DNA of 64,000 bases. Origin: Chrysomallon squamiferum (taxonomy: Eukaryota > Mollusca > Gastropoda > Neomphalida > Peltospiridae). Every line of letters starts with the position of its first letter. Within the stretch, counting starts at the first letter, position 1. The position numbers and the translations under genes were made by a program. Below are positions 38,108-49,948 of the stretch, piece by piece. The DNA lies in the NCBI GenBank assembly GCA_012295275.1, contig CM022671.1, forward strand, positions 10,543,237-10,607,236. The letters are read 5' to 3'. The notes below the pieces were generated by a model. That model saw only the letters and a program-made list of their open reading frames with translations. It was not told the DNA's origin and searched no databases.

Positions 38108-38704
38108 TTACCAAACATGACTAACTGCCAACATGAAGAATACGGTCTTCAGAATATCATATGACACAAACTTTGGATAACCAAATCCCAGGGATTCAAT
38201 GTCTTTACATAGTTTCTGAAAATGCTTCCATGTAGGATCTGGAACGAATCTTTCTGTGATATTAGCTCTGAAGTCCGGGCCATTGAACTGGTCATACAGT
38301 GTGAATGAAACTGGCAGCATGAAAGGCCAGTCTAGGATAATGTCATATTCACCAGGTAACAGTTTGATATAGACTGACAGAAACTTTCCTTCTCCTTGAC
38401 CATTTCCATTAAGAAACACAGACAATGCAGCTTTGTAGCCGAATTGCGACGTGTAAAATGGCTGACTGACAAGCTCTTTCTTACTGTTCTTATAACAAGC
38501 TTCTATGTATTTGGCCTTGTAGTTGAAAATCTTCCAGATGAAGGTTCCGTCTGTGACGTGCGTGACAGCATGCACAGCAGCACACAGTTGGGTAATCTGG
38601 TTCTGTTGTTTTTTCACAAGGTTGCACATGAACTGAAGGTGTGTCTTTGTAGATTCTTCCACATGTTTGTCCATGGTGAAACGTGGGCTCTGCAAAGGAT
38701 TAAA
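38108..38704 (-). CDS. TRAF C-terminal (MATH) exon, unit 2
   Basis: Nearly identical to unit 1 from FNPLQSPRFTMDKH through VTDGTFIWKIFNYKAKY to FGYPKFVSYDILKTVFFM. Differences include S to F after WKI and N to I in GEYDIILDW. It ends earlier (LAVSHVW) because a 4-bp gact repeat is one copy shorter. The frame is open throughout. Same partial gene structure, no RING exon. Confidence 0.85.
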   Translation of the reverse strand, partial: FNPLQSPRFTMDKHVEESTKTHLQFMCNLVKKQQNQITQLCAAVHAVTHVTDGTFIWKIFNYKAKYIEACYKNSKKELVSQPFYTSQFGYKAALSVFLNGNGQGEGKFLSVYIKLLPGEYDIILDWPFMLPVSFTLYDQFNGPDFRANITERFVPDPTWKHFQKLCKDIESLGFGYPKFVSYDILKTVFFMLAVSHVW

Positions 38705-38969
38705 CTGAAATAAGTTTTTGGATTAGACAAGGATAATGAAACACGTGAAATGAATAAGCTGTGTAATGTCTAAATAATTTTCTTTTTAAATCTGTGGTAA
38801 CAAATTATTATTAATAAATCATCAATGATAAGAAAAAATATATATTTAAACAATCCCAAATCATTTAAAATATAGAAAAATATTAAAAACTAAATACAAC
38901 AGAATGTAAACCAAATAGATGTTTCTTACTGTTATGAAATATACAGTTTATCGATATAATTTAATTTAC

Positions 38970-39131
38970 CTGCAGTGTTTCTTGTAGAAACTCTCTGCTG
39001 CAGTAATCACAGTTGACAGTTCTCTTGTGACATTCATTTTTCATGTGGTTGGACAAAAACCTTCTTTCCAGTTTTGCCCCACACTTGTTCTCACACCAAA
39101 CAACCTCATTTGGACAGTTTCCAGAATGTGT
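38970..39131 (-). CDS. TRAF-type zinc-finger exon, unit 2
   Basis: 162 nt, phase 0, with the same Cys/His layout as unit 1 and a standard CAG|gtaaat donor. One codon near the start differs (agaatgtgt preceded by cc rather than cg). Splices in frame to the MATH exon at 38704. Confidence 0.8.
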
Positions 39132-39526
39132 CTAAGACAGGAAAAACAGATTCACTGAATTAAGTATTACCTCTTTTAAAACACATATAATTCCACATCA
39201 ACCTCATTATTATCCTACTGAGTACCTTAAGTGACTGCTAAAGCAATTATCAGTGTGACTTCCTCCATCATTTGTTGAATCATTTGACTCTACTTTCCTT
39301 GTAGAGTCATTATCTAGCAGAGTTATATATGCTACTACATCCAACAATGGAATAAACCCAAGTATCTGCATTGTTTGCAAAATATTATTATGTCAATTAC
39401 AATAACTATTTTCAGTATTTCAAGAAACATTTTCATATTCTTTAACAAAATATATTGTTGTTAATTAATTATAATTTGTTGCGTTCTTTTAAAGACTCTT
39501 CGTACATTTGATGGATTTGATTTTTC

Positions 39527-39570
<44 letters not shown>

Positions 39571-40239
39571 ACTTTATGGTCCAAATAAACAAATCTCGAA
39601 AAATATAACAGACTGAATGAGATAACTGTAATCCAGTGTGTAGACATCAAAAAACAAACAAAAAGAAATTAAGGAAACAAACAAAAAACAAAACCAAAAA
39701 CCATAGCCTTTTAATATTTTGTTTTTATGATTATTATTTTTATTTTTTTATTGTTTGGCTTTATTAAATAGTAGGTAGTAGCGGTGCCAGACAATTTATC
39801 AAGCAAATCAAATCAAGCAGTTGATACTTTCACAATGTGTACTGATGTGCACCTTGTACCTGGAACCAATCTTGAACCAGCCTCAAACCTGTGATATGTA
39901 GCTTAACCTTTCATTATTGTTGGGACAGTCTATATAGTGTGCACACACAAATATTAACTGAAGGTAAAAATACAAGTGAAAATAAGAGAAAGACTGACTG
40001 ACAGCATACTGATAGATAATTTCAATACAAAACAAGCTAAATCAGATTGTTACATTACCTACTCAAGGAATAACTAACTAATTTAGTTACTGCTATTCAA
40101 TATGCAGTCAACCGAAAATAAAAAACACACCACTAACAAACAAGACAATGTCAATCATAAACTGTTATTAAGCGTGTCGATTAACAACATCCTAAATTTC
40201 ACATTGCTATAAAATGGTCATCCTAAATCAGATACTGTT

Positions 40240-40552
40240 ATGTAATGTGCAGATATTACAACAAAACAACTAAGTCAGATCATGTTATATAGTGCATGGA
40301 TATTACAACAAAAAAGTAAGTCAGATCATACTATCCAGTGCATGGATATTACAACAAAACAACTAAGACAGATCATGTTATCCAGTGCATGGATATTACA
40401 ACAAAACAACTAAGTCAGATCATGTTATCCTGTGCATGGATATTACAACAAAACAACTAAGTCAGATCATGTTATCCAGTGCATGGATATTACAACAAAC
40501 AACTAAGTCAGATCATGTTATCCTGTGCATGGATATTACAACAAAACAACAA
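40240..40552. repeat. 47-bp minisatellite, unit 2 (~6 copies)
   Basis: Same unit as in unit 1 but only about six copies. Because 47 is not a multiple of three, open frames through it read a repeating three-phase peptide and are not genes. Confidence 0.95.
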
Positions 40553-41330
40553 AACCTGAAAACAAATAAATAAAAGAACAAAACAAAATAATATACACAA
40601 AAAGCAGACTAAATCAGATAGTGTAATCTCATGTGTAGACAATAAATCGCAGTCAGATAACAAAAACAAATTAGCCCAAACCAATAAAAACGATTAAAAA
40701 AAAAAAAAATGAATAAAAGATAAATACAAATAAACTCCCCACCCCAAAAAAAAAATTAATAACAATAAAAAAAAGATACTTCTCCCATTAGTGATGTCTG
40801 AATGTAAGAGTTATTTCTCTTAGACCATTTCATTTAGAAAGAGAATCATGAATGTATTGCTAGACATTTTCTTGTCCATTAACAAGAAAGGAAAAAAGAG
40901 GGATACATTTTCTGTTAAAGAGGGACTATAAATCTGGAGTGTTTGCTTTTTTCTTATTTTTTTTCGGTTATCAGGGCTGTTTCATCTAAATACACATGAT
41001 GAATATTTATTTAAAGTTACCATATTTCATCCATTAAAAAATATTTTGCTGTTAATTAATTATAAATTATTGTCTTCTTTTAAGGACTCTTCATACAATA
41101 TGGATCTTTAATAAATATACATAAGAAGCAGCCTCAATCAGATACTTTAATCCCATGTGTAGACAATAAATATTAATCAGATACCAAAAATTAATTACCC
41201 CTAAAACAATAAAAAGAAATTAAATAAAGCCAAAAAGCCTGAATCAGATGCTGTTTTCCAGTATAGACAATAAAAAACAACAATCATATAATAAAAGGAA
41301 CAATAAAAAACAATAATTAAATAAAAATAG

Positions 41331-41364
<34 letters not shown>

Positions 41365-42141
41365 ATAAAAATATCAGTTTTAATCAGATAATGTAAAACA
41401 GTGTAATGTTAAAAATAATTTTAAAAAAAAAAATAATAATAATAATAATAATTAGTAAAGTAAAAATTTTAAATAAATTAATAAAAAATAAAAATACAAA
41501 CATAACAGCTGAATCAGACACTGTAATCCAGTGTGTTGACAACAAATAACAATCAGATACTAAAAGCAAATTAACCCCCCACAAAAATAATAATAAAAAG
41601 CAAGAAGCCTGAATCAGATACTGTAATTCATTGTATAGACATTAAAGAAACAAAAACAAAAAAAAAGGGAACGAAAAAAATAACACCACCCCTAAAAAGA
41701 CATAACCCAACTGATAACTGATAATAATAATAATAAAATAATAATGATAATAAAATAAATAAAAACCAAAATATTCTTTTTCAGTTTTCTACGTGTTAAT
41801 TTTTTAAACAATAATTGAAAAGTTATTATGACTTAAACTGCTATGTTTTTTTGACACCTGTGTAAAAGACGACATTCATTTTTCTTTATATAAGAAAGTA
41901 AAGGCTTTACGGAAACCAATATGAGTACAGATGTGGACATATTGGTGTATTAAGAATTACCTCCCCTCCAATGATTGCATTAACAGTTTTGCACAGGTTT
42001 CAATTATGCACAAATCAAAATAGTTTATGCAAATTGAGTTCAATGATGCCATGATTCCCTGTCCCTAGCACCTCCCAGAAATATTGGATTTTCATGCTTT
42101 TAATACATACATATATATATATATATATATGTAAAAACTGT

Positions 42142-42177
<36 letters not shown>

Positions 42178-42477
42178 GAAAGAAGAATATAATCAAAATG
42201 AAATCAAATTTAAACTTTGCAATAATTTTGATATGTCATGTTTTCGTCTATCGTCCAATGTTTCCTAGTAAAAATGTGATTGTTGTTGCAAAGTTGTGAT
42301 AATAGAACAATACCAAGATAGTCACAAAACACAATTATTTGTCATTCACATTTTCTTTCTTTTTATATTTGGGCCAGTTTTATTAGAAAAGTTTGGATTA
42401 ATAACACATTTATTCACAATTGTATGAAAAGAATGACATAAGAAAAAGAATGACTAGAATATCATTAACAAACCATC

Positions 42478-42705
42478 TCAAAATACATTATTTACAATCC
42501 CATCCATGTGAAAGAGCAAGAATTGTTTTTCAGTGTTAAGATTACTGTGGGAGATTATATTAAAATGATAATTATACATTTCAAAAAAGCATTTGGTATC
42601 AAAACAATTCTTAAACACATTATGCTGAAAACTTTGTATTTGTAAATGTGAATATGAAAAATTTATTTCAGAAATTTCAGGTCGTTCTTTTTCTTTTTTC
42701 CCCAT
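42478..42705 (-). CDS. Small conserved open frame, TRAF unit 3
   Basis: Translation identical to the unit 1 copy (75 codons, MGKKEKERPEISEI). No known function; may be 3' UTR. Confidence 0.3.
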   Translation of the reverse strand: MGKKEKERPEISEINFSYSHLQIQSFQHNVFKNCFDTKCFFEMYNYHFNIISHSNLNTEKQFLLFHMDGIVNNVF

Positions 42706-42807
42706 AATCCAGCTGAAAGAAGTGCATTACTGGAAAAATAAAATGATTGTCAAAAATACAAATTTTATCCTTTTAAATAATCATATCTCTACTTTATTAT
42801 TTGTTTC

Positions 42808-42841
<34 letters not shown>

Positions 42842-43059
42842 TTAACTTTTCAGCACTTAAACATGGTTTTGCAGGATATCAGTATACAGTGATAAAAATG
42901 AGTGAACAAAAAGAAAGAAAGAAATTATAAATTTTGGAAAAATAGTTGAGTCTCATATTATTGTATTAAATAATGATGGACTTAGTACACTGCTATAACA
43001 CTACATTCTGTTCATGAGTAGCACTAACAATTTATGACACATTAAAATTACCAAACATG

Positions 43060-43648
43060 ACTGACTAACTGCCAACATGAAGAATACGGTCTTCAGAATA
43101 TCATATGACACAAACTTTGGATAACCAAATCCCAGGGATTCAATGTCTTTACATAGTTTCTGAAAATGCTTTCATGTAGGATCTGGAACGAATCTTTCTG
43201 TGATATTAGCTCTGAAGTCCGGGCCATTGAACTGGTCATACAGTGTGAATGAAACTGGCAGCATGAAAGGCCAGTCTAGGATAATGTCATATTCACCAGG
43301 TAACAGTTTGATATAGACTGACAGAAACTTTCCTTCTCCTTGACCATTTCCATTAAGAAACACAGACAATGCAGCTTTGTAGCCGAATTGCGACGTGTAA
43401 AATGGCTGACTGACAAGCTCTTTCTTACTGTTCTTATAACAAGCTTCTATGTATTTGGCCTTGTAGTTGAAAATCTTCCAGATGAAGGTTCCGTCTGTGA
43501 CGTGCGTGACAGCATGCACAGCAGCACACAGTTGGGTAATCTGGTTCTGTTGTTTTTTCACAAGGTTGCACATGAACTGAAGGTGTGTCTTTGTAGATTC
43601 TTCCACATGTTTGTCCATGGTGAAACGTGGGCTCTGCAAAGGATTAAA
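43060..43648 (-). pseudogene. TRAF C-terminal (MATH) exon, unit 3, nonsense mutation
   Basis: As unit 2 up to ITERFVPDPT, then the Trp codon of TWKHF has become TGA (stop at 43172), removing the last ~45 residues including the final strand of the MATH domain. Sequence homologous to the missing tail remains downstream. The same change is present in unit 4. Confidence 0.85.
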
Positions 43649-43912
43649 CTGAAATAAGTTTTGGATTAGACAAGGATAATGAAACACGTGAAATGAATAA
43701 GCTGTGTAATGTCTAAATAATTTTCTTTTTAAATCTGTGGTAACAAATTATTATTAATAAATCATCAATGATAAGAAAAAATATATATTTAAACAATCCC
43801 AAATCATTTAAAATATAGAAAAATATTAAAAACTAAATACAACAGAATGTAAACCAAATAGATGTTTCTTACTGTTATGAAATATACAGTTTATCGATAT
43901 AATTTAATTTAC

Positions 43913-44074
43913 CTGCAGTGTTTCTTGTAGAAACTCTCTGCTGCAGTAATCACAGTTGACAGTTCTCTTGTGACATTCATTTTTCATGTGGTTGGACAAA
44001 AACCTTCTTTCCAGTTTTGCCCCACACTTGTTCTCACACCAAACAACCTCATTTGGACAGTTTCCAGAATGTGT
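43913..44074 (-). CDS. TRAF-type zinc-finger exon, unit 3
   Basis: 162 nt, phase 0, as in unit 2, with a CAG|gtaaat donor. Intact, although the MATH exon it splices to is truncated. Confidence 0.75.
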
Positions 44075-44469
44075 CTAAGACAGGAAAAACAGATTCACTG
44101 AATTAAGTATTACCTCTTTTAAAACACATATAATTCCACATCAACCTCATTATTATCCTACTGAGTACCTTAAGTGACTGCTAAAGCAATTATCAGTGTG
44201 ACTTCCTCCATCATTTGTTGAATCATTTGACTCTACTTTCCTTGTAGAGTCATTATCTAGCAGAGTTATATATGCTATTACATCCAACAATGGAATAAAC
44301 CCAAGTATCTGCATTGTTTGCAAAATATTATTATGTCAATTACAATAACTATTTTCAGTATTTCAAGAAACATTTTCATATTCTTTAACAAAATATATTG
44401 TTGTTAATTAATTATAATTTGTTGCGTTCTTTTAAAGACTCTTCGTACATTTGATGGATTTGATTTTTC

Positions 44470-44508
<39 letters not shown>

Positions 44509-45179
44509 ACTTTATGGTCCAAATAAACAAATCTCGAAAAATATAACAGACTGAATGAGATAACTGTAATCCAGTGTGTAGACATCAAAAAACAAACAAA
44601 AAGAAATTAAGGAAACAAACAAAAAACAAAACCAAAAACCATAGCCTTTTAATATTTTGTTTTTATGATTATTATTTTTATTTTTTTATTGTTTGGCTTT
44701 ATTAAATAGTAGGTAGTAGCGGTGCCAGACAATTTATCAAGCAAATCAAATCAAGCAGTTGATACTTTCACAATGTGTACTGATGTGCACCTTGTACCTG
44801 GAACCAATCTTGAACCAGCCTCAAACCTGTGATATGTAGCTTAACCTTTCATTATTGTTGGGACAGTCTATATAGTGTGCACACACAAATACTAACTGAA
44901 GGTAAAAATACAAGTGAAAATAAGAGAAAGACTGACTGACAGCATACTGATAGATAATTTCAAAAAAAAAACAAGCTAAATCAGATTGTTACATTACCTA
45001 CTCAAGGAATAACTAACTAATTTAGTTACTGCTATGCAATATGCAGTCAACCGAAAATAAAAAACCCACCACTAACAAACAAGACAATGTCAATCATAAA
45101 CTGTTATTAAGCGTGTCGATTAACAACATCCTAAATTTCACATTGCTATAAAATGGTCATCCTAAATCAGATACTGTTA

Positions 45180-45490
45180 TGTAATGTGCAGATATTACAA
45201 CAAAACAACTAAGTCAGATCATGTTATATAGTGCATGGATATTACAACAAACAAGTAAGTCAGATCATACTATCCAGTGCATGGATATTACAACAAAACA
45301 ACTAAGACAGATCATGTTATCCAGTGCATGGATATTACAACAAAACAACTAAGTCAGATCATGTTATCCTGTGCATGGATATTACAACAAAACAACTAAG
45401 TCAGATCATGTTATCCAGTGCATGGATATTACAACAAACAACTAAGTCAGATCATGTTATCCTGTGCATGGATATTACAACAAAACAACA
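45180..45490. repeat. 47-bp minisatellite, unit 3 (~6 copies)
   Basis: Same copy number and nearly the same variant order as unit 2, so units 2 and 3 separated after the array had reached this form. Confidence 0.95.
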
Positions 45491-46121
45491 AAACCTGAAA
45501 ACAAATAAATAAAAGAACAAAACAAAATAATATACACAAAAAGCAGACTAAATCAGATAGTGTAATCTCATGTGTAGACAATAAATCGCAGTCAGATAAC
45601 AAAAACAAATTAGCCCAAACCAATAAAAACGATTAAAAAAAAAAAAAAAAATATTGCTAGACATTTTCTTGTCCATTAACAAGAAAGGAAAAAAAGAGGG
45701 ATACATTTTCTGTTAAAGAGGGACTATAAATCTGGAGTGTTTGCTTTTTTATTTTTTTTTCGGTTATCAGGGCTGTTTCATCTAAATACATGATGAATAT
45801 TTATTTAAAGTTACCATATTTCATCCATTAAAAATATTTTGCTGTTAATTAATTATAAATTATTGTCTTCTTTTAAGGACTCTTCATACAATATGGATCT
45901 TTAATAAATATACATAAGAAGCAGCCTCAATCAGATACTTTAATCCCATGTGTAGACAATAAATATTAATCAGATACCAAAAATTAATTACCCCTAAAAC
46001 AATAAAAAGAAATTAAATAAAGCCAAAAAGCCTGAATCAGATGCTGTTTTCCAGTATAGACAATAAAAAACAACAATCATATAATAAAAGGAACAATAAA
46101 AAACAATAATTAAATAAAAAT

Positions 46122-46159
<38 letters not shown>

Positions 46160-46932
46160 ATAAAAATATCAGTTTTAATCAGATAATGTAAAACAGTGTA
46201 ATGTTAAAAATAATTTTAAAAATAAAATAATAATAATAATAATAATTAGTAAAGTAAAAATTTTAAATAAATTAATAAAAAAATAAAAATACAAACATAA
46301 CAGCTGAATCAGACACTGTAATCCAGTGTGTTGACAACAAATAACAATCAGATACTAAAAGCAAATTAACCCCCCACAAAAATAATAATAAAAAGCAAGA
46401 AGCCTGAATCAGATACTGTAATTCATTGTATAGACATTAAAGAAACAAAAACAAAAAAAAGGGAACGAAAAAAATAACACCACCCCTAAAAAGACATAAC
46501 CCAACTGATAACTGATAATAATAATAATAAAATAATAATGATAATAAAATAAATAAAAACCAAAATATTCTTTTTCAGTTTTCTACGTGTTAATTTTTTA
46601 AACAATAATTGAAAAGTTATTATGACTTAAACTGCTATGTTTTTACACCTGTGTAAAAGACGACATTCATTTTTCTTTATATAAGAAAGTAAAGGCTTTA
46701 CGGAAACCAATATGAGTACAGATGTGGACATATTGGTGTATTAAGAATTACCTCCCCTCCAATGATTGCATTAACAGTTTTGCACAGGTTTCAATTATGC
46801 ACAAATCAAAATAGTTTACGCAAATTGAGTTCAATGATGCCATGATTCCCTGTCCCTAGCACCTCCCAGAAATATTGGATTTTCATGCTTTTAATACATA
46901 CATATATATATATATATATATGTAAAAACTGT

Positions 46933-46968
<36 letters not shown>

Positions 46969-47268
46969 GAAAGAAGAATATAATCAAAATGAAATCAAAT
47001 TTAAACTTTGCAATAATTTTGATATGTCATGTTTTCGTCTATCGTCCAATGTTTCCTAGTAAAAATGTGATTGTTGTTGCAAAGTTGTGATAATAAAACA
47101 ATACCAAGATAGTCACAAAACACAATTATTTGTCATTCACATTTTCTTTCTTTTTATATTTGGGCCAGTTTTATTAGAAAAGTTTGGATTAATAACACAT
47201 TTATTCACAATTGTATGAAAAGAATGACATAAGAAAAAGAATGACTAGAATATCATTAACAAACCATC

Positions 47269-47496
47269 TCAAAATACATTATTTACAATCCCATCCATGT
47301 GAAAGAGCAAGAATTGTTTTTCAGTGTTAAGATTACTGTGGGAGATTATATTAAAATGATAATTATACATTTCAAAAAAGCATTTGGTATCAAAACAATT
47401 CTTAAACACATTATGCTGAAAACTTTGTATTTGTAAATGTGAATATGAAAAATTTATTTCAGAAATTTCAGGTCGTTCTTTTTCTTTTTTCCCCAT
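47269..47496 (-). CDS. Small conserved open frame, TRAF unit 4
   Basis: Identical in translation to the unit 1 and unit 3 copies. No known function; may be 3' UTR. Confidence 0.3.
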   Translation of the reverse strand: MGKKEKERPEISEINFSYSHLQIQSFQHNVFKNCFDTKCFFEMYNYHFNIISHSNLNTEKQFLLFHMDGIVNNVF

Positions 47497-47598
47497 AATC
47501 CAGCTGAAAGAAGTGCATTACTGGAAAAATAAAATGATTGTCAAAAATACAAATTTTATCCTTTTAAATAATCATATCTCTACTTTATTATTTGTTTC

Positions 47599-47629
<31 letters not shown>

Positions 47630-47849
47630 TTAACTTTTCAGCACTTAAACATGGTTTTGCAGGATATCAGTATACAGTGATAAAAATGAGTGAACAAAAA
47701 GAAAGAAAGAAATTATAAATTTTGGAAAAATAGTTGAGTCTCATATTATTGTATTAAATAATGATGGACTTAGTACACTGCTATAACACTACATTCTGTT
47801 CATGAGTAGCACTAACAATTTATGACACATTAAAATTACCAAACATGAC

Positions 47850-48435
47850 TAACTGCCAACATGAAGAATACGGTCTTCAGAATATCATATGACACAAACT
47901 TTGGATAACCAAATCCCAGGGATTCAATGTCTTTACATAGTTTCTGAAAATGCTTTCATGTAGGATCTGGAACGAATCTTTCTGTGATATTAGCTCTGAA
48001 GTCCGGGCCATTGAACTGGTCATACAGTGTGAATGAAACTGGCAGCATGAAAGGCCAGTCTAGGATAATGTCATATTCACCAGGTAACAGTTTGATATAG
48101 ACTGACAGAAACTTTCCTTCTCCTTGACCATTTCCATTAAGAAACACAGACAATGCAGCTTTGTAGCCGAATTGCGACGTGTAAAAATGGCTGACTGACA
48201 AGCTCTTTCTTACTGTTCTTATAACAAGCTTCTATGTATTTGGCCTTGTAGTTGAAAAAATCTTCCAGATGAAGGTTCCGTCTGTGACGTGCGTGACAGC
48301 ATGCACAGCAGCACACAGTTGGGTAATCTGGTTCTGTTGTTTTTTCACAAGGTTGCACATGAACTGAAGGTGTGTCTTTGTAGATTCTTCCACATGTTTG
48401 TCCATGGTGAAACGTGGGCTCTGCAAAGGATTAAA
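47850..48435 (-). pseudogene. TRAF C-terminal (MATH) exon, unit 4, frameshifted
   Basis: It shares the TGA of unit 3 (stop at 47956). It also has extra A bases in two homopolymers (gtgtaaaaatgg near 48185 and gttgaaaaaatc near 48255) that break the frame. The indels lie in the stretch approaching the gap, where sequence quality looks poor, so they may be errors. Confidence 0.8.
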
Positions 48436-48699
48436 CTGAAATAAGTTTTGGATTAGACAAGGATAATGAAACACGTGGAAATGAATGCTGTGTAATGTCT
48501 AAATAATTTTTTTTTAAATCTGTGGTAACAAATTATTATTAATAAATCATCAATGATAAGAAAAATATATATTTAAACAATCCCAAATCATTTAAAATAT
48601 AGAAAAATATTAAAAACTAAATACAACAGAAATGTAAACCAAATAGATGTTTCTTACTGTTGTAAATATACAGTTTATCAGATATAATTTAATTTACCT

Positions 48700-48749
48700 G
48701 CAGTGTTTCTTTTTCATGTAGAAACTCTCTGCTGCAGTAATCACAGTAG
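48700..48749 (-). pseudogene. Remnant of TRAF zinc-finger exon, unit 4
   Basis: Only the end of the exon (corresponding to CDYCSREFLQETLQ) is recognisable, with an insertion. Upstream text then jumps to sequence that lies outside the exon in other units. Confidence 0.6.
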
Positions 48750-49246
48750 GAAAACAGATTTGGACCATTGAATTCTTTTTGGCATTACCTCTTTAAAACA
48801 CATATAATTCCACATCAACCTATTTTCATTATTATCCCAATATACTCCGCTTATGCTAAAGCAATTATCGATAACGGATTCCTCCATCATTTGAGTTGAA
48901 TCATTTGATCTTTACCTTTCCTTGAGAGTCATCGACTAGCAGAGTTATATGCTACCAGCATCCAACAATGGAATAAACCGCGGTAATTTGTTTGCAAATT
49001 ATATTGCGTCAATTGGTTAAATGAACGGTTTCAGCATCAAAGAAACATTCGCCTTTACCAAATTATGCTGTTACCAATTGCGAATTTGTTTTCGCCCTGG
49101 AAGACTCTCGTACATTTATTGATTTGATTTTTCTGCTTTTCTTTTTCTTTTTTTTTTTTTTGACTTTTCCTTTATGGTCCAAATAAACAAATCTCGAAAA
49201 ATATAACAGACTGGAATGAGATAACTGTAATCCAGTGTGTAGACAT

Positions 49247-49446
49247 NNNNNNNNNNNNNNNNNNNNNNNNNNNNNNNNNNNNNNNNNNNNNNNNNNNNNN
49301 NNNNNNNNNNNNNNNNNNNNNNNNNNNNNNNNNNNNNNNNNNNNNNNNNNNNNNNNNNNNNNNNNNNNNNNNNNNNNNNNNNNNNNNNNNNNNNNNNNNN
49401 NNNNNNNNNNNNNNNNNNNNNNNNNNNNNNNNNNNNNNNNNNNNNN
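49247..49446. other. Assembly gap (200 N)
   Basis: Exactly 200 N. The TRAF array stops on one side and the right inverted arm begins at the first base on the other. Confidence 1.
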
Positions 49447-49876
49447 ATTTTCTGATGACTTGATAACAATCTAGCAAAACATCTTAATTCAGACATTATC
49501 TACACACATTTGGTTTCGATATGGTTACAGTAGCATAAAGACAACTAATAAAATAAAATAAAGTATCTGATACTAATGGCACTAACCTGAGTTCATTGTC
49601 AACTTTTGTGATTTCCTTCTGAGGCAGTTTTACCTTCCTTCAAATCTTGTGTCATTTTCACAGTTCAGTTTTCTAGCTGCAGATTACTGAAAATATTAAT
49701 ATATTTTTTCAAAAATAAAAATTAAAATACACCTGGTTTTATTACATAATGTATTTATTGTTGTTATTTAAAATCTGGTTATTAATATGACAAAAGGTTC
49801 CAAATACCTCTTGTTTCATAATTATCATTTGCTCTAACATTACTGCTCTATCAATATATTGTCACTCAACTCATAG

Positions 49877-49948
49877 GTGAACATGAGAATTCAGGTAGGC
49901 GGGGAAACCAAATGTTTCTGAATGACATTGTCTTTATGGACGAGTATG
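49877..49948 (+). CDS. Candidate 72-nt coding exon, right arm
   Basis: Counterpart of the exon at 15956-16027: acceptor catag, donor gtaagc, phase 1 to phase 1, reading EHENSGRRGNQMFLNDIVFM then DEY. One synonymous difference from the left copy. Function unknown. Confidence 0.4.

Larger units (their letters stand above)
32381..49246 (-). repeat. Tandem segmental duplication of a TRAF locus (4 units)
   Basis: Units start at the word aagggaacga: 32381, 36721, 41665 and 46459, giving lengths of about 4340, 4944, 4794 and, for the last, 2788 before the gap. Each carries, on the minus strand, a TRAF zinc-finger exon, a MATH exon and a small downstream open frame, plus TA/CA microsatellites, a poly-T tract and (units 1-3) a 47-bp minisatellite. 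Units 2-4 are closer to one another than to unit 1. Confidence 0.95.

Noticed and set aside
40385-40573. 62-codon open frame (also 45324-45512)
   Set aside because: It lies wholly inside the 47-bp minisatellite and encodes a repeating artefact peptide.
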